Shown in pieces: positions 6,572-13,995 of a DNA stretch of 64,000 bases. This DNA is from Natrarchaeobius oligotrophus (GTDB taxonomy: Archaea > Halobacteriota > Halobacteria > Halobacteriales > Natrialbaceae). Each line of letters begins with the position of its first letter. The stretch's first letter is position 1. The notes beneath the pieces are model-generated. The model did no database searches and had not been told where the DNA came from. It saw only the letters and a program-made list of their open reading frames with translations. A program made the translations under genes and the position numbers. The DNA lies in contig NZ_REFZ01000014.1 in the NCBI RefSeq assembly GCF_003841465.1, forward strand, positions 1 through 64,000, read 5' to 3'.

Positions 6572-9166
6572 TTAGTGCTGACGGCGGAGTGCCAGCATCG
6601 CGGCGGCGAGCAGTGCGACGAGAGCGACCGCGACGCCGAAGCCGGGCACGTCGTCGGACTCGTCGGTCGAGTCGTCGGTCGAGTCGTCCGCATCGACGTG
6701 CTCGTCTGCGTCGTCACCGTTGTCGTCTTCCTCGTCGGTCCGCTCGTCTGCGTCGTCACCGTTGTCGTCTTCTCCTTCGTCGACGTGCTCGTCATTCTCG
6801 TCGCTCGGGATCTCGTCGACGAAGATCGCATCGACGTTGTCGATCGTGCTTCCGCTGATGCGGAACTCGAGCTCGCCCTCGTCGCCGTCGCTGCGGTCGC
6901 TCAGGTCGACGGCTTCCGTCTCGAAGGTTCCGTCCGAGTCGATCTCGGTGTCCTCGAGCGTGTGGAGGAAGCTCGGCGTGTCGCCCGCGTTGCGGATGCG
7001 GACGCTCGCTTCGGAGCCCGGCGCGATGTTCGTCTCGCCGGTGACTTCGAACTCGTCGGAGGTCTCGAGCATGACGTTGTCGTCCTCGTCGAGGTTGTCG
7101 AACGTCACGGCGGGCTCGACGATCGTGAACGAGGCGCTCACGGACTGCGTCGAGTCAGCGCTGAAGTACGGGTAGGCGGCATCGCTCTGCGTGCCATCAG
7201 CTCCGCCGTCCCACGGATCGCTCACGGAGTCGGCGGTGAACTGGTAGCGTTCGTCGTCGTCGGTCTCGTACTCGAGTTCGGCGGTGAAGTCCATGCCGTC
7301 CTCGATGGAGCGGTCGAACGCGCTGCTCGAGCTGGTGTCGACGATGACGTAGAGTTCGCCGGCGTCGTTGTCGGCGAGGACGAAGACGTCGTCGTCGTCA
7401 GCGCCGGCCAGGTCGAGCTCGGTCGCGTCCTGGTTGCCCGTCGCGTCGTCGGCCGACACGTCGAAGTTGATTCCTTCGCCTTCCCAGTCACCGTCGCCGG
7501 CGACCGCGTCGAGCGTGTCTGCGGAGAACCCGCTGTCGAGTGCGCCCCAGTCACCTTCTTCGTAGACCAGCGCGCCGAAGATACCGGAGGCTTCGGCTTT
7601 GATGATCAACTGGTCGTCCTCGGCGATGTCGGTTCGCTGCGTGACGGTGTCGAGAACTTCCTCGAGGTCGTCCTCGTCGTCGGCACTGTTGGACGGTGCG
7701 ACGTAGGTGTCGATCGAGTCGATGCCCGGCGGCTCCAGGTCGAGCGTCGCCAGGTCGTACTCGTTGCCGAGTTCGGATTCGCCGTCGTCGGTGACGACGA
7801 ACTCGAAGTTACCGACCGTGAGGTCGTAGCCCGTCGCCTGCAGCGGTCGGACGAGCTGCTCTTCGGCGTCGTCGCTGATGCCGAGTTCGTCGACGAAGTC
7901 GTCGAGGTGGTGTCCGGTCGCGGTGAGGTCGTCACCGTCTTCGTCGAGGAAGACGACCTCCTCGAACTCGTTGGTGGTGTCGCCGCCCTCGTCGATGATC
8001 ATGCTCTTGACGACGTCGTCGCCGGCGTCGTAGACGTCTTCGGAGTCGGCACTGCTGTCGACGCCGACCGCGCGCGTGTTGACCTGAACGGTCACTTCGC
8101 CGTCGTCTTCGTCGTCCTCGACGTAGAGGATGTCGACGAAGCCGGCGTCCTCGTCACCGAACTGGATGTACGCGCTGTCGGTGTCCTCGAGTTCGACCGT
8201 GAACTCGACGACGTCACCGGCGGTCTGCGTGTAGACGGTCTGGTCGAAGTTGACGTCGACGTCCTCGTCGGCGACTTCGATGGTCACGCTGTCTTCGGCC
8301 GTCGAGTCGTGGCCGCTGAACTCGAGTTCGTACTCGTCGGCGGCGATACCTTCGAAGTCGACGTCGTGCTCGCGGTCGTTGATGTCGTTGAAGACGATGT
8401 ATTCGTCTTCGCCCTCGACGAGCGAGACCTCGAATTCACCGAACGTGTGGTAGGAAGCGCCCGAGTCGATCGCGCTCAGGTTGTCGTAGACGAGCGAGGT
8501 ATCCGAGTGACCGTCGCGGATCTCCTCGTAGAGTTCGTCGACGTCGCTCGCTCCCGTGGCGCTCAGTTCGTTACTGACGCTATCGTTGTCGACGAAGATG
8601 TTGAACAGGTCCTGCGAGCTGAGGTCGCCGTCGGCTTCTTCGACGATCAGCGAGTAGGAGCCGCGGTTCGAGTCGACGTCGACTTCGGTGACGCTGTTGG
8701 CACCGTTGTTGACCTCGCCGTCGGCGATGTCGACGTCGAGGCTCTGTGACGTGATCTCGAAGTAAGCGCTGTCAGCGTCCGACGCGAGCGTTGCTTCGCC
8801 GCTGGACGTGAACTCGATGGCCTGGTTGCGGTCGTCCGCAAGCGTGACGACGTAGTCGGCGTCGTCGAGGCCGTCGGTTTCGATGATTGCTTCGCCGCCC
8901 TCCAGCGAGAACTCGTCCTGGAGGCCGCCGATGTCACCGTCACCGTCGTATTCGCGGATCTGTAACTCCTCGTCCGCGTCGACGTCCGAGGCGTTACCGG
9001 TGATTTCTAGTTCCTGTCCTTGCCAGTAGGTCGAGCCCGAATTGAGCTCGGCGTCAGCAGCCGCTGCGCCACCGATGAATGCGGTGGACATGGCAACTAC
9101 CGAGAGGACCATGATCGCTGCCAGGAACACTGCGCGTCCCTTTTCGCGATATGAAATTTCGCTCAT
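6572..9166 (-). CDS. S-layer (cell surface) glycoprotein, paralog 2
   Basis: An 864-residue surface glycoprotein with the same layout as its neighbours: signal peptide (residues about 8-37), SGSTYWQGQELEIT mature start, acidic ectodomain and C-terminal PGF-CTERM tail ending LRRQH. It is the most diverged of the three in the central region. For example it has VSFxVNTRTLGAHDAD of paralogs 1 and 3 replaced by VTVQVNTRAVGVDSSAD, and a GWDSL loop replaced by WGALDSGFSADTL. The C-terminal third, including the DNLDEDDNV and TPSFLHTLEDTEIDSDGTFE segments, is nearly shared. The spacer before PGF is built from DDNGDDADE units rather than ETDDEPE. Sequons include GNAS and DNLS. Own promoter and terminator argue for independent expression. 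Confidence 0.92.
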   Translation of the reverse strand: MSEISYREKGRAVFLAAIMVLSVVAMSTAFIGGAAAADAELNSGSTYWQGQELEITGNASDVDADEELQIREYDGDGDIGGLQDEFSLEGGEAIIETDGLDDADYVVTLADDRNQAIEFTSSGEATLASDADSAYFEITSQSLDVDIADGEVNNGANSVTEVDVDSNRGSYSLIVEEADGDLSSQDLFNIFVDNDSVSNELSATGASDVDELYEEIRDGHSDTSLVYDNLSAIDSGASYHTFGEFEVSLVEGEDEYIVFNDINDREHDVDFEGIAADEYELEFSGHDSTAEDSVTIEVADEDVDVNFDQTVYTQTAGDVVEFTVELEDTDSAYIQFGDEDAGFVDILYVEDDEDDGEVTVQVNTRAVGVDSSADSEDVYDAGDDVVKSMIIDEGGDTTNEFEEVVFLDEDGDDLTATGHHLDDFVDELGISDDAEEQLVRPLQATGYDLTVGNFEFVVTDDGESELGNEYDLATLDLEPPGIDSIDTYVAPSNSADDEDDLEEVLDTVTQRTDIAEDDQLIIKAEASGIFGALVYEEGDWGALDSGFSADTLDAVAGDGDWEGEGINFDVSADDATGNQDATELDLAGADDDDVFVLADNDAGELYVIVDTSSSSAFDRSIEDGMDFTAELEYETDDDERYQFTADSVSDPWDGGADGTQSDAAYPYFSADSTQSVSASFTIVEPAVTFDNLDEDDNVMLETSDEFEVTGETNIAPGSEASVRIRNAGDTPSFLHTLEDTEIDSDGTFETEAVDLSDRSDGDEGELEFRISGSTIDNVDAIFVDEIPSDENDEHVDEGEDDNGDDADERTDEEDDNGDDADEHVDADDSTDDSTDESDDVPGFGVAVALVALLAAAMLALRRQH

Positions 9167-9204
9167 GTGTTGTGTTGATTATGGATTTCGTCTGTGTTCG
9201 TTCG

Positions 9205-9216
9205 TTTGCGTGCGAT
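9205..9216 (-). promoter_or_regulatory. Conserved leader box, S-layer gene 2
   Basis: TTTGCGTGCGAT, same element and position as in genes 1 and 3. Confidence 0.5.
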
Positions 9217-9273
9217 TCGCGGAGGCGACCATCGACCGCTGTCCGTCGACGACTCGTCGCGATCCGACGTGGC

Positions 9274-9318
9274 CACCCGGATAGGGGTATTTACCGATCA
9301 ATTCACTGTTGGCATAAG
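9274..9318 (-). promoter_or_regulatory. S-layer gene 2 promoter and start-site box
   Basis: Minus-strand TATA CTTATGCC (9311-9318) with TACCCCTATCCGGGTG at 9274-9289, identical to gene 1. The predicted leader is about 123 bases. Confidence 0.65.
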
Positions 9319-9338
9319 TCTTGTGTAATACTGAATTT

Positions 9339-9354
9339 CTAGATTATAATCTAG
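9339..9354. promoter_or_regulatory. Perfect 16-bp palindrome upstream of S-layer gene 2 TATA
   Basis: CTAGATTATAATCTAG is a perfect palindrome about 20 bases upstream of the TATA element. It is absent from the same position in genes 1 and 3. It could be an operator for a dimeric regulator. Confidence 0.5.
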
Positions 9355-9999
9355 GAACAACTGAGTTAGACGTCAAAATACACGATATTGGAGGCTTAGT
9401 TCCACATATAATAGTTTTCTGGCTATACACGTTCGAGAACGTAGCGGGCACAGTCACGGATCACGACCGACTCGTTCGCGACCCCCTTGAAGTAGTGACA
9501 CCGCTTTCTCCGTCGCGTGGCTTCGCGACGCAAATGATTTTCGAGCACGCTCACGAAATAAAAACAGTGTACCGAAACACTCATCTTCGGGAGGTCAATT
9601 GGATGAGATGTGGGTTGTCCCCACACGTGCGTCCACTCGCGACGGACGCTTGTCATGCACCTGTCGGGACGTACTTTCGGGTAGGGCCAAAGTATTCTCC
9701 CCGGCAGGTATCTTCGCGCGCCACCTCGATCGATCCGAGAGCGGCCGCCTTTCGGGTGGGGAATGAACAGTAACGAGTTGTTCCAGTGTCGAGCGTCGGA
9801 CTGCAACGTCCGCACGGGGTGAAAATCGCCTCGGACGAGAAAGGAATCGATTTCTCCGCCCGTTGGTGTCCGTTCGAGAAGCGTCGTCGGTCGCCGCGTA
9901 GCCGATGGACACGGATCGCACCGATGTACGACCGAGCAGTCGTAGAATCGTCGATCGATCCGAACGGACGCGGTACCGTCGCTATCCGGCGTCGGGTCG
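9355..9999. other. Intergenic region between S-layer genes 2 and 3
   Basis: The first 80 bases are AT-rich promoter DNA. The rest is ordinary, with several open frames lacking haloarchaeal codon bias, acidic composition or recognisable motifs. I see no gene that can be supported. Confidence 0.5.
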
Positions 10000-10000
10000 C

Positions 10001-10039
10001 GAAAAATGAAGGAAGTGTCGTTGGGCCGGCGTGAGCCGG
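10001..10039 (-). terminator. S-layer gene 3 terminator hairpin and T-run
   Basis: CCGGC GTGA GCCGG at 10026-10039, T-run (plus-strand AAAAA, 10002-10006) beyond it. Confidence 0.75.
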
Positions 10040-10059
10040 TGGTTCGTTACTGATCGGAC

Positions 10060-12636
10060 TTAGTGCTGACGGCGGAGTGCCAGCATCGCGGCGGCGAGCA
10101 GCGCGACGAGTGCGACTGCGACGCCGAAGCCGGGCACGTCGTCGGAGTCGTCAGTCGTGTCGTCGGACGAGTCGTCGGTCGAGTCGTCCGTGTCGACGGG
10201 CTCGTCGTCAGCGTCGTCGTCGGCCGGCTCGTCGTCGTCAGCGCCGTCGTCGACGGGCTCTTCGTCGTCAGCGTCGTCGTCGATCGGCTCGTCGTCGTCA
10301 GTTGCGAGCTCGTCGACGAAGATCGCGTCGGCGGTGCCGATCGTGCTTCCGCTGATGCGGAACTGGAGCTCGCCCTCGTCGCCTTCGCTGCGGTCGCTCA
10401 GGTCGACGGATTCGCTCTCGAAGGTTCCGTCCGAGGCGATCTCGGTGTCCTCGAGCGTGTGGAGGAAGCTCGGCGTGTCGCCCGCGTTGCGGATGCGGAC
10501 CGTGGCGTCCGAGCCGGGCGCGATGTTCGTCTCGCCGCTGATGGTGAACTCGTCGGAGGTCTCGAGCTGGACGTTGTCGTCCTCGTCGAGGTTGTCGAAC
10601 GCGACTTCGGGTTCGACGATCGTGAACTCGGTGCTCACGGACTGCGTCGAGTCAGCGCTGAAGTACGGGTACGCGTCTTCGGTGGTACCGTCGCCGAAGG
10701 CACCTGCAGGCGAACCTGGCAGGTTGCTAGTATCGTACGCGTATCGTTCGTCGCTATCGGTTTCGTACTCGAGTTCAGCGGTGAAGTCCATACCGTCCTC
10801 GATGGAGCGGTCGAACGCGTCGCTGTCGCTCGTGTCGACGACGACGTAGAGTTCGCCGGCGTCGTTGTCGGCGAGGACGAAGACGGCGTCTTCGTCAGCG
10901 CCGAGGTTCAGCGCGGTCGGGTCCTGGTTACCCGTGGCGTCGTCAGCTTCGACTTCGAAGTTGATTCCTTCGTAGTCGTCATCGACCAGGCTCTCGAGGG
11001 TGCTGGCTTCGAAGCCATCCTCGAGCGAGTCCCAGCCGTCGCTGTCGAAGTCGACGAGCGCGCCGTAGAGACCGGTCGCTTCGGCCTTGATGATCAGTCG
11101 GTCGTCCTCGGCGATGTCGGTTCGCTCGGTGACAATGTCGTTGAGTTCGTCGAGGCCGTCTTCATCAGCGGAGTCGCTCGGAGCAACCCACGTGCTGATG
11201 GAGTCGACGCCGGGCGTCGTCAGGTCGAGCGTGGCGAGGTCGAGTTCGTCGTCGAGTTCGGACTCGCCGTCGCTATCGACGATGAAGTCGCCGTTACCGT
11301 TGGCGGCGACGTCGTAGTCGGTCGCCTGCAGCGGTCGGGTCAGCTGGAATTCCTCGCCGCTGCGGTAGTCAGATGCGCTGCTGACCAAGCCGAGTTCGTC
11401 GAGGTAGTCGGCGAAGTCACCGGTAGTGCCCAGCTGGTCACCGACTTCCTCGTCGTGGAAGTCGGCACCGGTCGAACCGATTCCGTCGTGGACTTCGCTC
11501 GTGAGTTCGTCGTCACCAGCGTCGTAGACGTCCTCGGCGTCAGCGTCGTGGGCACCGAGCGTACGGGTGTTGACCTTGAAGCTCACTTCACCGGTGTCGT
11601 CGTCGTCTTCGACGTGAACGATGTCGATGAAGCCAGCGTCCTCGTCACCGATCTGGATCCACGTCTCGTCGGTGTCCTCGAGTTCGACCGTGAACTCGAC
11701 GATGTCACCGGCGGTCTGCGTGTAGACGCTCTGGTCGAAGGCGCCGTCAACGTCCTCTTCGACGACTTCGATCGTCGCCGTGTCTTCGGCCGTCGAGTCG
11801 ACGACGTCGAATTCGAGTTCGTACTCGCCGGCGTCGATGCCGTGGAAGTCGACTTCCTCTTCTCGGTCGTTGATGCCGATGAGGACGATCTGTTCGTCGG
11901 AGTCGTCCTCGCCATCAGCGAACACAGCGGCGTTGAACTCGCCGAACGTCGCGTCAGCGATCGTGCCCGAAGTTGGGTTCAGGTCTTCATCAACGGAGGT
12001 GTTGCCGGTGTTCGGGTCGTCTCGAATGTCGTCGTAGATGTCCTGGGCGTTAGGATCGTCGACGAAGATGTTGAACAGCTCTTCGTCGCTGAGGTCGCCG
12101 TCAGCGCTGACGATCACCGAGTAAGTGCCTCGGTTCGAGTCGATGTCGAGGTCGGTGGTGCTGCTGTCACCGTCGTTGACCTGGTCGTCGTCGAACTCGA
12201 CGTCGAGGTTCTGCGTGGTGATCTCGAAGACCGCGTCGCTCGGACTGGACGCTTGCGACGCCACACCATTGCTGTCGAACTCGATGGCCTGGCTGCGGTT
12301 ATCCGCTTCGGTGATGACGTAGTCGCCGGACTCCAGTCCGTCAGTTTCGACAACGGCCTGGTCGTTCTCGAGCGAGAACTCGTTGACGAGACTACCGATG
12401 TCGCCATCGCCGTCGTACTCACGGATCTGCAAGTCTGCGTCGTGATCAACAGTTCCGTCAGTGTTTGTAATATTCAGTTCCTGTCCCTGCCAGTAAGTCG
12501 ATCCCGAACTGAGATCTTCGTCGGTCGCCGCCCCCGCGCCTGCAAACGCGGCGGACATGGCGACTACTGATAGGACCATAAGCGCGGCAAGGAACACTGC
12601 ACGTCCCTTCTCGCGAAGCGAAGTTTCGCTTGTCAT
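10060..12636 (-). CDS. S-layer (cell surface) glycoprotein, paralog 3
   Basis: An 858-residue surface glycoprotein. It has the haloarchaeal signal peptide (GRAVFLAALMVLSVVAM), the SGSTYWQGQELNIT mature start, an acidic ectodomain and the PGF-CTERM tail ending LRRQH. Long stretches match paralog 1 almost residue for residue, such as FKVNTRTLGAHDADAEDVY and TRPLQATDYDVAANGNGDF. The regions around residues 185-235 and the pre-PGF spacer differ; the spacer here is DDDADDEEPVDDGADD-like. This mosaic suggests recombination or gene conversion between copies. N-glycosylation sequons include LNIT, DNRS and GNTS. It is the first gene of the array in transcription order and lies next to the TetR gene, with about 460 bases between them. 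Confidence 0.93.
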   Translation of the reverse strand: MTSETSLREKGRAVFLAALMVLSVVAMSAAFAGAGAATDEDLSSGSTYWQGQELNITNTDGTVDHDADLQIREYDGDGDIGSLVNEFSLENDQAVVETDGLESGDYVITEADNRSQAIEFDSNGVASQASSPSDAVFEITTQNLDVEFDDDQVNDGDSSTTDLDIDSNRGTYSVIVSADGDLSDEELFNIFVDDPNAQDIYDDIRDDPNTGNTSVDEDLNPTSGTIADATFGEFNAAVFADGEDDSDEQIVLIGINDREEEVDFHGIDAGEYELEFDVVDSTAEDTATIEVVEEDVDGAFDQSVYTQTAGDIVEFTVELEDTDETWIQIGDEDAGFIDIVHVEDDDDTGEVSFKVNTRTLGAHDADAEDVYDAGDDELTSEVHDGIGSTGADFHDEEVGDQLGTTGDFADYLDELGLVSSASDYRSGEEFQLTRPLQATDYDVAANGNGDFIVDSDGESELDDELDLATLDLTTPGVDSISTWVAPSDSADEDGLDELNDIVTERTDIAEDDRLIIKAEATGLYGALVDFDSDGWDSLEDGFEASTLESLVDDDYEGINFEVEADDATGNQDPTALNLGADEDAVFVLADNDAGELYVVVDTSDSDAFDRSIEDGMDFTAELEYETDSDERYAYDTSNLPGSPAGAFGDGTTEDAYPYFSADSTQSVSTEFTIVEPEVAFDNLDEDDNVQLETSDEFTISGETNIAPGSDATVRIRNAGDTPSFLHTLEDTEIASDGTFESESVDLSDRSEGDEGELQFRISGSTIGTADAIFVDELATDDDEPIDDDADDEEPVDDGADDDEPADDDADDEPVDTDDSTDDSSDDTTDDSDDVPGFGVAVALVALLAAAMLALRRQH

Positions 12637-12666
12637 GTATTGTCTGTGTTATCTGTGTTGGGTTGG

Positions 12667-12678
12667 TTTGCGTGCGAT
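12667..12678 (-). promoter_or_regulatory. Conserved leader box, S-layer gene 3
   Basis: TTTGCGTGCGAT, as in genes 1 and 2, 30 bases before the ATG. Confidence 0.5.
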
Positions 12679-12740
12679 ACAGCGGAGGCAATGACGGCTT
12701 ACCTGCTACGTGACTCGGTGGTAACCGACACCGATCTTTC

Positions 12741-12780
12741 GGGTAGGGGTACTGCTGGCTACCGACCGTCCTGGCATAAG
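12741..12780 (-). promoter_or_regulatory. S-layer gene 3 promoter and start-site box
   Basis: Minus-strand TATA CTTATGCC (12773-12780) followed by TACCCCTACCCG, a variant of the box in genes 1 and 2, at the expected start near 12751. The predicted leader is about 115 bases. Confidence 0.6.
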
Positions 12781-12864
12781 CTTTCTGATCAACGTTACAC
12801 TCTGATTATGTGTGGTAGTGGCGTATTACTGATTCAGATTTCAGGAGCTTCAGTTATCGACTGT

Positions 12865-12897
12865 CGAAATTAGTCACTAATCTCGAATCTAATTTCG
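12865..12897. promoter_or_regulatory. Inverted repeat upstream of S-layer gene 3
   Basis: CGAAATTAG (12865-12873) faces CTAATTTCG (12889-12897), a perfect nine-pair inverted repeat in AT-rich DNA about 90 bases upstream of the TATA element. It differs from the palindrome at gene 2. A regulator site is possible. Confidence 0.4.
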
Positions 12898-13020
12898 AGA
12901 CAAATGTCAAGTTTAGATGACTGGTCACATATTCTGAATGATAGTACTGTTCGAATCGACAATCAGTTCCGAGAGCCGGGGAAGGACGTAAATCGGCAGG
13001 GAGGCGGTTACGGGACTGAA

Positions 13021-13033
13021 CTCGCTACGCGAG
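13021..13033 (-). terminator. Hairpin after the TetR gene
   Basis: CTCGC TAC GCGAG forms a tight stem about 60 bases past the TetR stop on the minus strand. Confidence 0.35.
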
Positions 13034-13094
13034 CTGAACTCGAGAACCGATGATGGCCAGAGCTCGACGGCGGTAAAACGTCGTTTCCGGCGAC

Positions 13095-13697
13095 TCAGTC
13101 GCGGTAAAGCGTCGCTTCTAGGTAGGTCTCGATTTCGATACGAACGTCCTCGAGCCAGGCCTCGGTGTCGTGGGTCGACCATCGAAAGAGGACGCCCGTG
13201 AGCATCGTGACGAGCGTCGCCGCCACGCGGTCGGGGTCGCACTCGCGGAACACTCCCTGGTCGATCCCCGAGCGGACGATGTCCGCGACGTGAGCCTCGA
13301 ACACCTCGTCGCTTTTCGTGAAGTGATCGGCGTACTCGCCGTCGTGGATCGCTCGAGATCGGAGCTCGATCAACGTCGACACCATTCGCCGTCGAGCGGG
13401 CGGCATCTCCTCGTCGAGTCCCCACTCGACGAACGCCTCGAGCCGGCGGCGGGGGTCGGAGATGTCGTCGTCGGTCATCCGCGCCTCGAAGCGCTCGAGC
13501 ATAAACGAGAGGCAATCGAGCACGAGCTCGTCTTTGCCGTCGTAGTGGCGATAGACCAGCGACGGGCTCTTTTCGAACTCGTCGCCGATCGCACTGATCG
13601 TGAGGTCCGCGTACCCGTGCGTTCGCAGCGCGCGATACGTGGCCGCGAGAATTTCCTCCCGTGTGCCGGCGGGGTTCGCGAACGGATCGTCGGTCAC
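13095..13697 (-). CDS. TetR/AcrR family transcriptional regulator
   Basis: A 200-residue DNA-binding repressor with the TetR layout. The N-terminal helix-turn-helix (residues about 9-55) contains REEILAATYRALRTHGYADLTISAIGDEFEKSPSLVYRHY, split here only as the family pattern. An all-helical ligand and dimer domain follows. The GTG start giving MTDDPFANPAGT was chosen because it places the first helix at the usual distance; an earlier GTG at 13727 would add ten unusual residues. It is divergent from a surface protein and an RND exporter, with a near-perfect palindrome between them. The simplest reading is a local repressor that responds to an exported compound. The ligand is unknown. Confidence 0.85.
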   Translation of the reverse strand: MTDDPFANPAGTREEILAATYRALRTHGYADLTISAIGDEFEKSPSLVYRHYDGKDELVLDCLSFMLERFEARMTDDDISDPRRRLEAFVEWGLDEEMPPARRRMVSTLIELRSRAIHDGEYADHFTKSDEVFEAHVADIVRSGIDQGVFRECDPDRVAATLVTMLTGVLFRWSTHDTEAWLEDVRIEIETYLEATLYRD

Positions 13698-13835
13698 GAG
13701 CCAATCACCCGTCGTGACGGAACGCACGACTCGAAACGAACGCAGCCGTCGGTCTCGAGTGCGCCTCGAGTCAATCGAGCGTTACGGGCGCGGTCGGTCA
13801 TCGACCCGAACGTTGCGACGGGTGAAGATAAATGG

Positions 13836-13857
13836 TGTGAATGAACGTTCAATCACA
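13836..13857. promoter_or_regulatory. Palindromic TetR-type operator
   Basis: A 22-bp near-perfect palindrome: TGTGA, one base, TGAACGTTCA, one base, TCACA. It lies between the divergent TetR and exporter genes and directly upstream of the TATA element at 13860-13867. This is the form and position expected for the TetR operator. Confidence 0.75.
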
Positions 13858-13859
13858 AA

Positions 13860-13867
13860 AGCTATAT
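13860..13867 (+). promoter_or_regulatory. TATA box of the exporter operon
   Basis: GCTATATG is 24-31 bases upstream of the ATG at 13891 and adjoins the operator palindrome, so bound repressor would block TBP/TFB. Confidence 0.6.
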
Positions 13868-13890
13868 GCTCGTTGACGAATCGTCCCGTA

Positions 13891-13995
13891 ATGAGCGCTT
13901 ACGCCCTCCACGCATCCCGTGCTCGAGATGGATCGTCCGTACTAGTCGATTACGACGCAAACGGGAGCTCGCGGTCGACGGAGGGCGACGGATGA
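13891..13995 (+). CDS. Leaderless 34-residue upstream ORF coupled to the exporter gene
   Basis: A short ORF starting at the predicted transcription start (24 bases after the TATA element) with sequence beginning MSAYALHASRARDG. Its TGA overlaps the ATG of the next gene as ATGA (13992-13995), a classic translational-coupling arrangement. The peptide has no recognisable domain or signal. It could be a true microprotein or a device that loads ribosomes onto the downstream start, which has no leader of its own. Support comes only from the promoter spacing and the overlap. Confidence 0.45.
   Translation: MSAYALHASRARDGSSVLVDYDANGSSRSTEGDG

Noticed and set aside
9321-9921. Open frames in the gap between S-layer genes 2 and 3
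   Set aside because: They lack acidic composition, usual third-position GC pattern and any recognised motif; they overlap each other on both strands.
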